Of a DNA stretch of 22,500 nt, positions 10,346-20,987 are shown one piece after another. Numbering within the stretch: the stretch's first letter is position 1; every line of letters begins with the position of its first letter. Source of the DNA: Bigelowiella natans CCMP2755 (taxonomy: Eukaryota > Cercozoa > Chlorarachniophyceae). Where the stretch lies: contig ADNK01003461.1 of the NCBI GenBank assembly GCA_000320545.1, positions 1 to 22,500 on the forward strand. Reading direction: 5' to 3'. The position numbers and the translations under genes were made by a program. The notes beneath the pieces were generated by a model. That model saw only the letters and a list, made by a program, of their open reading frames with translations. It had not been told where the DNA came from and ran no database searches.

Positions 10346-13300
10346 ATTCAACAGGTATCACCTCGCCGTTGTCGTCCGGTCGCTCATCAGCATGAAGCTG
10401 ACGCACGACCCGCTCGTCTACACGGATTTCGACAGCGACCATGAGATGAAAGTCTTCCTCACACGGCTTTCCAAGGCCGCGAAACGAGGCATGGACATCC
10501 AAGCGGACTGTACGTTTGTGCTGGTGAGAGAGGGGCTCCTTGACCTCCTTGTCCGCTTCTCAGGCCTCACCGCGAAGACGGCCATCGGCCCACTCAACGA
10601 CCTAGCACATGACGTGCGCTATCTCGGTTGCGAGACGCTGCTGCTACTCTTCAAGGATCCCGAAATCACGACGTTCGTCATGGACTCTGCGAAGCTGACA
10701 AAGCAGCTCACGGGCGCGCTCGATATGGTTCTGCGCTCCTGCCCAAGGACGTCCACCGAGGTCCTCCAAGCCGTGTGCGCAATAGCGGTGAAGCTGTGCG
10801 ACGACGAGAAGCATGGCTTGAAGTACCAGGACGAGCTAATGGATCAGCAGCTCTTCTCCTCCATCATCCACACGGCGCACATCTGCCCGGCGGCTTCACC
10901 GATCCAGGATGCGTGCATGTACCTCCTAGCGAAGCTCGGCAACAACGACGATTTCCTGCCGAAGCTGATCAAGCAGGACATCTACCTCAAGTGCTGGATC
11001 CACATCGCGCACTCCGTGCACAACCTCGTCTCCGACAAGAAGAACATGGCGCTGCGCAACAAGGCGCCGGCCCTCGCAGAGAAGGTGGGAGAGAAGAAGG
11101 GAAAGAGGATCAACAAGAAGGGCAAGGGGCTCGGCATCGAGGTGGTGCCTGCCTCGTACGTCTCGCAGTATTGCAAGATTACCCCGGACAACTTGATCGT
11201 GAGAATCTGGCAGATGCTCAACAACAAGTGGGACATCGCTCAGGTGTGGGTTGCGAAGGTCTTCTTCAACCTGACCCGTGTGATGGAGGTCCACGAGGAG
11301 ACGCGTGGAGGTGTTGCGGACACGCCCGCGCTGCCAGTCGTCATCTCGCTGCTCGGCTCGGATAACCTTCTCTGTGTGGCGCTGGGTATCTTCCTTCTTT
11401 CCAGCGAAGTGCCGAACCATCAAAGTCACTTGTTCGTGACGCCTTACAACGCCGGAGAGCTGTTGTGGAAGATGGGTCATCTCGAGGAGGAGGCCTACCG
11501 GGAGCTGGTCGTTCTGTCGCTCTGCAAGCTTTCTCGCATCCCGAAGAACATCAGCTTCCTGATGCAAAGCTCCAAATTCACGACGCAGCAGCTCCTCTTC
11601 GACCTCATGCTGGGCACAAAGAAGATGCCGGCCTCGGATCTGATCAAGAGCAACGCGCTCATGGCCATCCACCAGCTCTACGGCAACCAAAGCAGGTCTC
11701 AGAACTCCTACTTCTCCATCGACAAGAAGCAGTACGATCAGCTGCTGAAGCTCACGGCAGATTTCGAGGTGGAGGAGGGCAAGGAGGATGACCTTCCAAT
11801 TCACAGCATGAACCTAGAGTACGAGTCCGGCGCCCCCCAGAACTTCCCTCTCATGGCGCTGACGCTGCTCCTCAACCTCTCCGCATTCCGCGAAAACCAC
11901 GAGACGGTGCTGCAAACCGGCGTCCTGCAATCGATCATGAAGACGCTGATGAAGGGCGAGGTCAGGGACTCGAAATTCACGCGACTGACGGTGATGCTCC
12001 TCTCCAACGTCGCGGCAAATCCGGAGAACCACAGGCGCATCGATTACACAGACACAACTAAGGTTCTGTCTAAGATAGCGAAGGCAAGCTCGGAGCCCGT
12101 CGTACAGCGATTGGCGTGCCTAGCGATATGCAACATGTTCTCCTCGTACATGATAGCCAAGACGGGTCTCTCCATCGATAAAGTCAACGATAAGATCAAG
12201 AAGGCGAAGAAGCTGCTGCCGGTGATGGACGCTCTCTCCATTGCGCGGCTGTCTGAGTACGTCGATGCGGAGTCTACTCGATTCTTGGCTGCCGGGCTGT
12301 GCATGCTAACGACACATCCCGACTATATCTTCCCATCGGACCCTGAGGATTGCGTGCGAGACGAGGACAAAGTGCCTTCTGAGAAGAAGCTCCACCAAGC
12401 CTACTGCGGTTTCTTAGAATCGGTGCTGCACATGGTGAATACGAAGTCTGCAGGCCTCGAAAACGTTCATTACGGCCTGACGACTTTGACCAACTTCACG
12501 CTGAAGATAGACAAACTCCACGAGTGCTTGTATGAGAAGAAGGTGCTGAAGAAGTTCCTCCAGGTCATCGAGTCCGATGACCCCGCGATGCAAGTCCTGG
12601 CCATCCGCGTCCTGCGAAGGTTCATGACAGATAAGTTCCAGATCGAGAAAATCGTGAAGAGCAAGCGCTTCCACTCGGTCGTGCGGCTGGTGAAGTCGGA
12701 CAAGCACAACATCAGGCTGCACATCGCGCAGATGCTGTGCTCCTTCGTGAAGGTCAAGAAGCCGGATCTTGTCAAGGTCGGAAAGGTCCTCATGCCCGCC
12801 TTCATCAAGTCCTGCCAGTCCGATGACCAGTACATCTACTTCTTCTCCGTGATGGCGTTCTTCGAGTTCCTCAAGTTTAACGAAAACCTCAAGCTCCTCG
12901 TCGCCGGAATCCCCAAGAGCGAAGAAAACGGGCTGGGCGTCATCTGTCGCGTGCTGGTGCAGCCGCCGAAGTGTGCGTATACGATCGATAAGCTCGACGA
13001 AGAGGCCGTCGCCAAAGCTGAGGATGTCCCTCCCCTGCGAAAAGTCATCGAAGCTTTCCCATCAGACTCGGAGTCGGACGACGAAGGGAGCTACGAGGAG
13101 CGCATACGCCGAGACGCGGTCGCCCTCATCAAGCGCATCTGCGACAACCCGAAATTCGTGCCGCTCATCGTGAAGTTCGGGGCGTTCGGCACGATTGTAG
13201 ATCAGCTGATGCTGCGCGTTTTCGCGCCAAGCGCCGACATCGCCACGATCATTCGAAACGCGTCCATTAACAAGGCGCTGCAGGTAGAGTTCATCCGAGA

Positions 13301-14165
13301 TAAGGGCCTCGAGTGTCTGGAGGTACTTCTCGACTCCAAAGAGCGGAAGATCAAGCTGTGCGCGGCGGAGTGCCTCAGGGACCTCATGCCGTACCTGCAG
13401 GATCACATGGAGGACACCGAGAAGGCCTTCGACCAGCGCATACTCATGCACCTCCTGAAGCTCATCCTAGACCTGCGCCATCCAGATATAGAGAAGTTCG
13501 CCGTAGATGCGATGCTGACCATGGTTGCGTTCAAGCCGATCCGGCCTCTGCTCATTCGAGAGAAGATCATCCAGGCCACGAAGTACCTCATCCGCAAGCA
13601 GAAGACGCAGCACGACCTCGATGTCAACCAGGCGCTGCTGGGCATTTACTACTGGCTGTCAACCTACTCAGAGGAGCCTGCCGCTGTGATCGCGCAGGAC
13701 TCGTCGATGCTGAAGCTCATCGCGGCACTCGGGGAGTATGGCGAGAGCTTCCAGAAGCACAACGCGCAGATCTTGCAGAAGCTCTGTTCGTACAACAAAC
13801 TGCGTATGGACCTCTACGAGAACGGGGTGATAGACATCCTGCTCACGCTGCGCGACTCCCCAGATCCAGATGCGCGCAAGCTGTCCCTCGACGCCGTCTT
13901 TGACCTCGTCAAGTCGGACAAGGTGATCGCAGCGATACCGGCCGATTCAGACCTGATGCAGATGATGACAGCTCTCTCGCGCTTCGGCTCCGCACAAGTC
14001 AAGGGCGCAGCCACGAAGATCGTCAACAAGCTCTCCAAGTTCCAGGAGATGCGCATCAAGAAAGAGCGCGCCGCCGCGGAGAAAAAGAGGCGGGAAGAGC
14101 AGAAGCAGCAGAACAGGAAGAACGGGAGGGGCAGCCCGCTGGGAAGCCCGAAAGGGAAGAGATAG
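4648..14165 (+). CDS. Giant armadillo-repeat protein (about 2,809 residues), seven proposed exons
   Basis: Proposed exons: 4648-4721, 4832-4870, 4891-5023, 5222-5540, 5729-6637, 6958-10102 and 10355-14165; every junction keeps the frame. Residues 1-110 are acidic and hydrophilic (MTDVKENTDSAGKD, GGDDEEEPDEDAGLEIDD). From about 190 to 1475 and from about 1560 to 2770 there are helical repeats with armadillo signatures, such as AVALANIASNLIHRKKLVQA, YLANISALPENRQPIM, RTLLNLSYN, LLLNLSAFRENHETVLQTG and VMLLSNVAANPENHRR. The two arrays are separated by a Lys/Glu-rich linker (about 1479-1512) followed by TTWWWKPAED. The tail is basic (KKERAAAEKKRREEQKQQ) and ends with two SP motifs (SPLGSPKGKR). 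ARM arrays form superhelical scaffolds that bind partner proteins; the partner and compartment here are unknown. There is no signal peptide or membrane segment. I do not recognise a named orthologue. The weakest junctions are the exon 2/3 region and the gtctgc donor after 6637. Confidence 0.9.
4871..4890 (+). other. Possible 20-nt intron in the ARM gene
   Basis: Between exons 2 and 3 the string gtaggctcctaaatcaacag begins with GT, ends with AG and has a CTAAAT branch-like core. Reading through gives a stop (AACATG then TAG), so something must be removed. The 39-nt exon before it is a multiple of three, so splicing 4722-4890 as one intron also keeps the frame. Confidence 0.4.
6660..6737. repeat. 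(TA)n microsatellite
   Basis: An uninterrupted TA run of about 39 units inside an ARM-gene intron. It begins right after the in-frame TAA stop of the unspliced frame. Confidence 0.95.
6804..6841. repeat. (GA)n microsatellite
   Basis: About 19 GA units, flanked by short G runs, in the same ARM-gene intron. Confidence 0.95.
9919..10019 (+). repeat. Coding AAG/GAG triplet tract (Lys/Glu linker)
   Basis: Near-pure AAG, AAA and GAG codons encode a Lys run and then alternating Lys and Glu blocks between the two ARM arrays. The purity of the codons points to in-frame triplet expansion. The product would be a flexible or single-helix charged spacer. Confidence 0.85.
10178..10219. repeat. TG-rich microsatellite
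   Basis: Imperfect (TG)n with GCG interruptions inside the intron that separates the two long ARM exons. Confidence 0.85.
10272..10344. repeat. (CT)n microsatellite
   Basis: Interrupted CT/CCCT units followed by a pure CT run. It lies just upstream of an acceptor and is likely to act as its polypyrimidine tract. Confidence 0.93.
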
Positions 14166-14539
14166 CTGTTGCTCTGCCGCTGCTACTTGTAGATATCGTT
14201 GTTGGTTGTCGCCGTCGCCGTCGCTGTTGCCGTCGATCGCAGAATACTATACAATTCATATAGCATACTGACATGTAGATCTGATTAAATTATTGTGAAG
14301 ATGGCTCGTATAGATGTAACTGGTGCGCACATGTACGCACGTACGAACACACACATATACGGCATGATGAGCGGCGCATGTGCATGCGACGCAGCAAACG
14401 CACCGTTGTGCATTGTGTGAGACATGAGCCCAGCGTGCGTGTCGCAGCACAATGCTTGTAAGGATTGAGACTGCAACCAAGGGTTTAATAATGCAATGTT
14501 ATCACAAAATGATCCATATAAAAGCGGTTGGAATGGACG

Positions 14540-14540
<1 letters not shown>

Positions 14541-14575
<35 letters not shown>

Positions 14576-14587
14576 ATACACATACAC
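14541..14587. repeat. (CA)n microsatellite
   Basis: About 15 CA units, then CATACA variants, in the ARM gene 3' flank. Confidence 0.92.
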
Positions 14588-15125
14588 TAGCATCGCATGC
14601 GCCACCAGTAAGTCGCGCAGCTTGCATCATACATACTAGGGCAGCCTTCCAACGAACGGCATTTATTTGAAATCGATATTGTTGTGTGACTTAATTTACT
14701 ATGTTGGCTACATATTTCATAGCATTGTGCAATGCCGATATATACGCTTGCAATGAGCATTGACCATCTTTTTCGTCATATCGCTGACCAATATTATTAT
14801 TATACTTACACTCTTGATATATGTGTGTATGTGTGTACGTGTGCGTGCGCGTGTATATATTATTTACATTATAACTTACAGACTAATAAATTCCTGCCGT
14901 TGAAATTGCATCCCCCCCCCTGACCACCCTTATCATTATTGTCATCAGACAGGGCTCTCAAGCAGTCGCTCCTCTTGCATGATCATTCCAGGTTCTATAC
15001 GAGTCACATGTATCTGATGAAAAAAAAATAGCAGCCGTAAATTTTTCCTACCATCCTCTACATGTACGCTGGCGTCGAGCAATAAGCGCGATTGTCATCA
15101 TCATGCTCTCATCACCAAGATGCAT

Positions 15126-15172
<47 letters not shown>
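15126..15172. repeat. (CT)n microsatellite
   Basis: A nearly pure CT run followed by C/T-rich sequence to about 15220, between the convergent genes. Confidence 0.93.
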
Positions 15173-15175
<3 letters not shown>

Positions 15176-15267
15176 TTTCCTCACCCCTCCCCCTCCTTCC
15201 CCTTTCCCAACCCCCCTCCCAGGTATTTACTCGATATCATATATCACGCATAGCATGTAAATGAGGG

Positions 15268-15378
15268 TTATACCGACGAGTCGCAGCAAGTAAAAACAAG
15301 CTCAAATCGCACTCCAGATTCTAAATAAGATAGCAAAAGTTGGGAATAGAAATAGAAGGAAATGTCTCAAATAAAGTG

Positions 15379-15416
<38 letters not shown>

Positions 15417-18400
15417 AACTCCGCTTGAGCTGCGGTTAGAATGGGCTTGCACACCTCTGCAAGCCGATGTAGCGTTGGCGTCCATAATGGCCTGATGATT
15501 GTTGTTGTTGTTATTGTTATTGAAGCGCCATTACTTAGCTGCAGATGTGGTAGGAGAAGAAACGTGCTGTTCGAGGCGAAAGCGAGGATCAGCGGGCGTA
15601 ACAGCAGCGTGTAGACATGTGTGTGTACACCGTATTGAATGCATTAAAATGTTAGAACGCAAGCGCTATCCAGTTACTTGTCGAGCAGCTTCCTCTGCCT
15701 CAGAGTAACACAAGAACCGCACGAGTAAGGTACTCAGCCCAACTGCATGGCAACGGATGAAGGAAGATAGAGAACGAGAGAGCGAGAGAAGGATGGGTTG
15801 GGTGGGGGGGGGGGGAGGGAGGGGATGAGCGAAGCTCCGTAAGAACAAATTTCAGCAACGATCTCTCATATATGCCCGGAATATATAGGCGAATAGTATG
15901 TGAAACGTCTTTATGTGACGCATTGTTACGTCAGCAAGAAAAACGAAAGAGACCCGACTGATAAAATATAGATTTGCTTGTTTTTATGATTTTCTTTATT
16001 CCTATGTGCAAGGAGTGATATCTAAAGGCCATCGGGCTACGAGCTTCTGCATGTTATTAGCGGCGGTTGAAAGTACATGTAAACGGGCAGCAAATCGTGG
16101 AGAAACAGTAGCATGGGGCACAAGGCCATCTGTGAGAAAGAAAGAATGGAGAGCCAACACACCATCAAAACAACATCACGACGACGACGACGATGGCAAC
16201 TGCTGAATATCACTCGCTGCAATAATAGAAGCATGAGCTGGTAGTATGACTATGCAACCCACCTGAAAATTATTGCCGTGTTGATCCGATTTATCAGCAC
16301 CTTGAAGGCGTCTTCTGAGAGCTGATAGCAATGCGAACATTGAATGAATCTTTGCGCGGACCAGAATGAAGAGATACTTAGGGAAGCGCTGATCATATGA
16401 GGTTGGAGGGGGGGGGAGAAGGAAGCTAACACAAACCCAATTTTCCATTTCTGGAGTATAAGTATCATCGTCTGTGATACCGAAGGGACAACTTAGAAAT
16501 GGAATAGATTTCGATTGTTCAAGAGGTAGGTCTTAAGATAGAGAGATGGCAAAACGACAAAAAGCTAATCATGCGCTCTTTAAAAGGGGTCGTCTTTCTC
16601 CATTGCATACAGGTGCTGTAGAGCCCGCCAGGCGCCCAAACGCCCTTCCCTTCAAGGACAATCAAATTCTTTCTCCTGCATAATGTTCGTAAATCGAAAG
16701 GTTAACGAGGAACCAACCCCCCCCCCCCCTCCTCTCCTTCCCCGCATGCTAAACTGATATTTGATTTACCTTGGTGAACCTATCTTCGCATTCGCCGGCA
16801 TTCCTACAATCGCCCAGCCTCGGCGGTGAGCCAGTTGCGGAAGTGGGGGGCGGGCACGTGGTGGCAGGGACCGGAAGAAGTTCCGACGATTTTTGCCTAA
16901 ATAATGCCGTTTTAGCCCTGCGACTTGGGAAAATAACCTAAATCAGGCTGAAAACTGCTCCGCTACGAAAAAAAAGTCTAATGTTCGCTTCGCTGATCAC
17001 GAAAACGCAGTGGATTTTATGTCGTGATGGGGAAATAAGGTTTGTCGCTAGGGTAAAACCCCAACGGATTTTTATCGTAGAAGATTTTTTATCTTGGTCT
17101 TCTTTTCGAGAGTCGGTCGGGTCGGTCGTCATGGATGCCCGTCGCCCCCCTCGGCTCGGGAGAAGGATTGCTCTTGTAGCTCTCGACGCTTGAGATCCGA
17201 TAGGGCGCGCGCTATGAATACTCAGATAGCGTTTTGTGAGAAGACAGGTCTTGAAGTAGTTGTGCTAGCGACCTGCCTCTTCATCTTGCGGAAAAGAGGC
17301 AACGACGACGGCACAGGGACTGCACACATTGTTTTTCCTCTTCGAGAATCTCTGTTTCTATATTCTGTTTCTTACTGAAGGCTTTCGTCGAACGAAACTC
17401 CAAAATCGCAAAACTATCTTCCGCGTCAACACATGTCGAAGTTACATGATGTTGGAAGCTTGCATATATTGCATGTCTGGCAATGTCGCGCGGCAGACTC
17501 ATCATGTCTCTGATGAGCACAAAGACCACGCACGTCCAATTCAACATGAAGACATTCAGGAACAACGTATGACTAATGAAGAAGAAAATAATAGAGAAGC
17601 AGCCTCAAGTGGCTGCGCATCAAACGAAACCGCGGCAACTAGCAATGCTGCAAAGTTGCGGCTGTGCACTGAAACGTGCATCGCATTTGCATGTGAACAC
17701 ATTGCATGCAAGCATGATGACAATTATTTGATCTTTTAAGCTTATGCACGTCTCATAGACTGTATTTGATCAATCTGTATCGCTGCTGGCGGTCGCTGTA
17801 CCTGCACAATTAAGGACGTATAATAGCTGGTACATGTCCTTCACAGTTCGTGCATCTCGCAAACTACGATTGGCAATAATATATTGTTCACATGTGACGC
17901 TCATCAATACGATGTTTCTACACATACTCATCTACTTTAGCTACATACTATGCAGCCTGCGTACGGCGCATTCTTCGTCGACAGCGATGCGTGCGTAGGT
18001 CTGTCACATGAGACGTTGCTATAATTAACATATCTATCCATATCGGTGGCGATATTTAATTTCAATATCAATTTGTTACATCCAACGTTTTCTTCTTACC
18101 ATACATGTCAACATGTATCGTAATAAAGACTACAGTATACACTGTACACACAATTAACAGATCGAAACGCATGTGCCCTTATTTTTCATTTATTTCTCGA
18201 TTTCCGAGTGCTGTTTGTGCATATATTCCTACTCATGTTAACGATATCTTCGGCTCCCAGCCTCGTGGGCTCCTGCTGGCTTTCTCGGAAACCAAACATC
18301 GCGTACATAAAGTGAAACCATGCCGACTAATCCTGTCCCAAAGCCCTACATTTATTCAAATATACGGTTCGTCACTGGCGTATCAAAAAGAGAAACAAGA

Positions 18401-18560
18401 CGATTCTTTCTACCTGGAGGAAGAACAAGAACAAGTCGCTCGTCACTATGGTGCGTACCACAGGTGCATTTGAGAGGACCCGACTTACACTTCCCTGCGC
18501 GTAGTCGATAAGTGGCTGAAGCGGGTTGGATGATGCGTCTTCATCTTTCTCTTCTGCCAT
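15268..18560 (-). CDS. Golgin A7/ERF4/CHIC-like small protein, seven proposed exons (about 147 residues)
   Basis: Proposed minus-strand exons in order: 18560-18489, 18413-18376, 16388-16263, 16129-16077, 15742-15678, 15491-15455 and 15320-15268; all phases match. The first gives MAEEKDEDASSNPLQPLIDY. The core is LSEDAFKVLINRIN (about residues 60-73), then RWPCAPCYCFSTICCPF with five clustered Cys (82, 85, 87, 92, 93), then a helix with SEAEEAARQ, and the end SGVRFELVFTCCDSSV. CHIC proteins show the same order: PEEFKxxINRVN, then RW plus a Cys-rich hydrophobic block. Family members (yeast Erf4, GOLGA7, CHIC) act at membranes; Erf4 and GOLGA7 are cofactors of DHHC palmitoyltransferases, and the Cys cluster is palmitoylated in CHIC proteins. 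The length is close to GOLGA7. The last five exons are well supported. Exons 1-2 and the roughly 2-kb intron after exon 2 are tentative. Reading through the donor at 16076 would instead end at CTFNRR. Confidence 0.62.
15381..15414. repeat. (TA)n microsatellite
   Basis: About 17 TA units inside the proposed last intron of the ERF4-like gene. Confidence 0.93.
15444..15465 (-). promoter_or_regulatory. Perfect 8-bp hairpin with a 5' splice site in its loop
   Basis: On the minus strand GGCTTGCA and TGCAAGCC pair exactly around the 6-nt loop GAGGTG. The loop contains the exon-intron junction GAG|GTG of the 37-nt exon. Such a structure could hide or present the donor; that role is inferred. Confidence 0.5.
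16389..18375 (-). other. Long proposed intron or unassigned sequence of the ERF4-like gene
   Basis: About 2 kb without an exon that I can defend. It contains a C-run at 16719-16730 and mostly AT-rich sequence from 17740 to 18180. Two weak minus-strand exon candidates exist, one with donor gtaaat near 16769 and one with donor gtaaga near 17377, but neither gives the phase needed to reach the exon at 16388. Confidence 0.35.
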
Positions 18561-18740
18561 GTCCTGAAGAAAGAAATGCAATCAGAAAAGGAGGCAAAAT
18601 TCGATCTTTTCGCCACGAATTTAGAGGCTGAGCATCACATCAACATTTTGGGAGACGAAAATGACTGATACACTGTCGCGAAGTTTTGGATATGCGTAGT
18701 TCCACGCGATGTTTCTCGTACCAATTGCAGCAGCGCTCAC

Positions 18741-18829
18741 TCCTTTGGAGAACGCAGAAAATTTTCCCTACAAGCAATCCCTGATACTTTCCAAGGTCTA
18801 TTCCAAGATACCCTAACCGATCCCAGCTG
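18741..18829 (-). other. Possible 5' UTR exon of the ERF4-like gene
   Basis: The minus strand has tgtttttccag|CTGGG at the upstream side and AAAGGA|gtgagc at 18741. Joining it to ttctttcttcag|GACATGG at 18563 places the ATG three bases into the next exon. The combined frame upstream of the ATG is not that of the protein, so it would be untranslated. Confidence 0.35.
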
Positions 18830-19404
18830 GAAAAACAAGATGCGGAATTTCAGAAGGGGGGGCGTCGTTCTCGCCGAAGGCTGATTTGGTTCTGCCCGGT
18901 TCTGGTTCAATTTTGCCAATCCGTTCCTGGTCCTAGTAGAATATATCTACGATATTATATCGATAAAAAAGAAACAGAATATTTTGAAGAAATTCCACGC
19001 GCAACATCTTTGGAGGAAACCTGACAGAATTCTGGATGTTTCCCCGATACTACTGATAAGATTTCGCCCAAAAATGTCCTCGCAGTCTGCGGAGACCGTT
19101 GGTCTTCGCGTGCATCCCTTATTCAGCAACAGGTTGGTAGTTCTCAGCTTGATTTTTTTCCTAAAACAGCGAGTTTTATAGCTGCGACGTGACTCGGATA
19201 GTGTCGCCGTATTTCCGGCCGTCCACATCCTTTTCGTTCTAACCCCAAACTGAAAGGCTTTTTGCCAAAAAGTGCCGGGGTATTTGTTATTACGACTTGT
19301 GATATAAGGAAATTAATGTATAAATTAAGGCAATTTTTGCTAAAACGGGATTACTTTGAGGAAGACATATTCTGGAAGTACTCGGGATCGATGCTAGTGT
19401 AAGA
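18830..19404. promoter_or_regulatory. Divergent region between the ERF4-like and KH genes
   Basis: The two genes point away from each other, so promoters for both should lie here. No coding exon and no clear core-promoter motif was recognised. Confidence 0.4.
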
Positions 19405-20121
19405 ATGGCGGAGGCTAACAGCGCAGCCGGTGGCAGCTCGCCCAAATCCATCCTGTACGACGGCCCCTCTGGAACGGAAGAAGGGGATGAAATCGATGTC
19501 ACTGTAAGGACCTGCATTGTCTAAATAAATGAGATCCGAGCCCATCCTTGACGTGTGTTCCCTGCTCGCACATTGGCTTCGAAATCCGCGATTTGCCTAT
19601 TCAGAGTGGCGAGTGATGCATTGACAACGACAACCATGTGTTAGGTCGCAGTAGACGCAAAGCTAGTCGGTCGGATCATCGGCAAGGGGGGTTCGCACAT
19701 CCAAAGATACAAGCAGCAGAGGTAGACCAACCGACAACATGCGAAATTAATATGCATTCAGCTCATTCTGCCTCAGCCTCAGTTCCGCGAGCGTCGGCAG
19801 ATAATAATCGTTGAGGGATATTTCCATTCTAAACGACTTGGTTCATCCACTGCCCCCCCCCCCCCCACCCCCCTTAAAATGGTTACCGGGGGAAACATTC
19901 AGGTTTGCCCACACTACCGCGGCGTGTAAATATGAAATTCCCCGCTCACCAGCCCTCTACATAAGGTTCACGTGTGGCCACTGGTCACTGGAAGAGGGCT
20001 TCTATGAAATTTCCCGGAAAGAGAGACGTAAATTATGCATTATTACCCCCTGCGCTGCCTGTTTTTCGCCTCTTCTGGCTTTCACGTTTGTGTATGTGTG
20101 GGCTTGTCTGAGCCCTAGAGA

Positions 20122-20167
<46 letters not shown>

Positions 20168-20696
20168 AACCTGGAGAGACTCGCCAACCACCGAAATCCG
20201 AACGCACGGAAATTGTTTCAAATGTGCTGTTGTTGTTTATTGTTGTTTATTGTTGTTATTGTTGCTTTCTCCTCCATGCTACATCATCAGCGGTCGGGAC
20301 GGAAATGAAGCTTCACATGCTGTGCCCGTCGCTATCAATCGGGTGCGGCGAAGAAACGATAAAACGATAAAACGATGATGAGATGATCTCTGATGCCTGC
20401 ACACATGGACAACACTTGCTTGATGGAAAAGCTCATATGATTTATGATGATATCCCGCTATGTTTCAATTATTACGCTGTGGAGTGCTGAGTGAAAGATT
20501 TGGAACCGTGCATGATTGGGTTATACCGTGCTCTCAAACCATCGCCCCTCCCCCTTCCCCTGCGCGTGGAATGTAGGTATTTGATCGGCAAGCAGGGCCG
20601 TTACGTCAGAGCGATGAGAGAAGGTGTATTCGTAGCATTTGGCATTTTGACGGGGACGGGGAGGGGGGTCACTTCCTCTCTATTTCTCTCTCTATT

Positions 20697-20738
<42 letters not shown>

Positions 20739-20937
20739 CATTGAGGCGCGTTAATATCGTCTCCTCTGAATCTCCGCAACGCTTCCTTTCAGAATCCAAA
20801 GCCACGATTACTATCACGGAGTTTAAGGTAGTGCACGGTATCTGCTCCCGTCTCTCTTCATCCCACCCCACCCTCTCTCCTTCCTTGTGGAAAAGAACAC
20901 TCATTTGTTTGTGTATGATGCACACATAACACACACA

Positions 20938-20987
<50 letters not shown>

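Larger units (their letters stand above)
10103..10354 (+). other. ARM-gene intron with microsatellite pyrimidine tract
   Basis: The donor GA|gtgagt (consensus) joins attcaacag|GT in phase 2, turning an apparent GAG-TGA stop into GAG-TAT-CAC and linking the two halves of the protein. A TG-rich repeat lies early and a (CT)n tract at 10272-10344 ends 10 nt before the acceptor. Confidence 0.88.
14166..15267. other. Convergent 3' flanks of the ARM and ERF4-like genes
   Basis: No coding exon was recognised. The region holds a (CA)n block, a TG-rich block near 14820-14855, a C9-10 run near 14911 and a long (CT)n. An AATAAA at 14885-14890 on the plus strand could be a polyadenylation signal for the ARM gene, though it is about 720 nt past the stop. 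Confidence 0.55.

Noticed and set aside
16769-16940. Minus-strand exon candidate ending ACCAAG|gtaaat
   Set aside because: It is open for about 57 codons, but the composition is not protein-like and it ends in phase 0, which does not fit the next exon at 16388.
17281-17739. Overlapping open frames on both strands
   Set aside because: A hydrophilic plus-strand frame (17329-17739) and a minus-strand candidate exon with a gtaaga donor exist. Neither has a recognisable domain nor a phase that fits the neighbouring genes.
19811-20308. A 165-residue plus-strand frame read as one gene
   Set aside because: It runs through a C tract and an Ile-Tyr (TA)n repeat. Only 19903-20027 is kept, as an internal KH exon.
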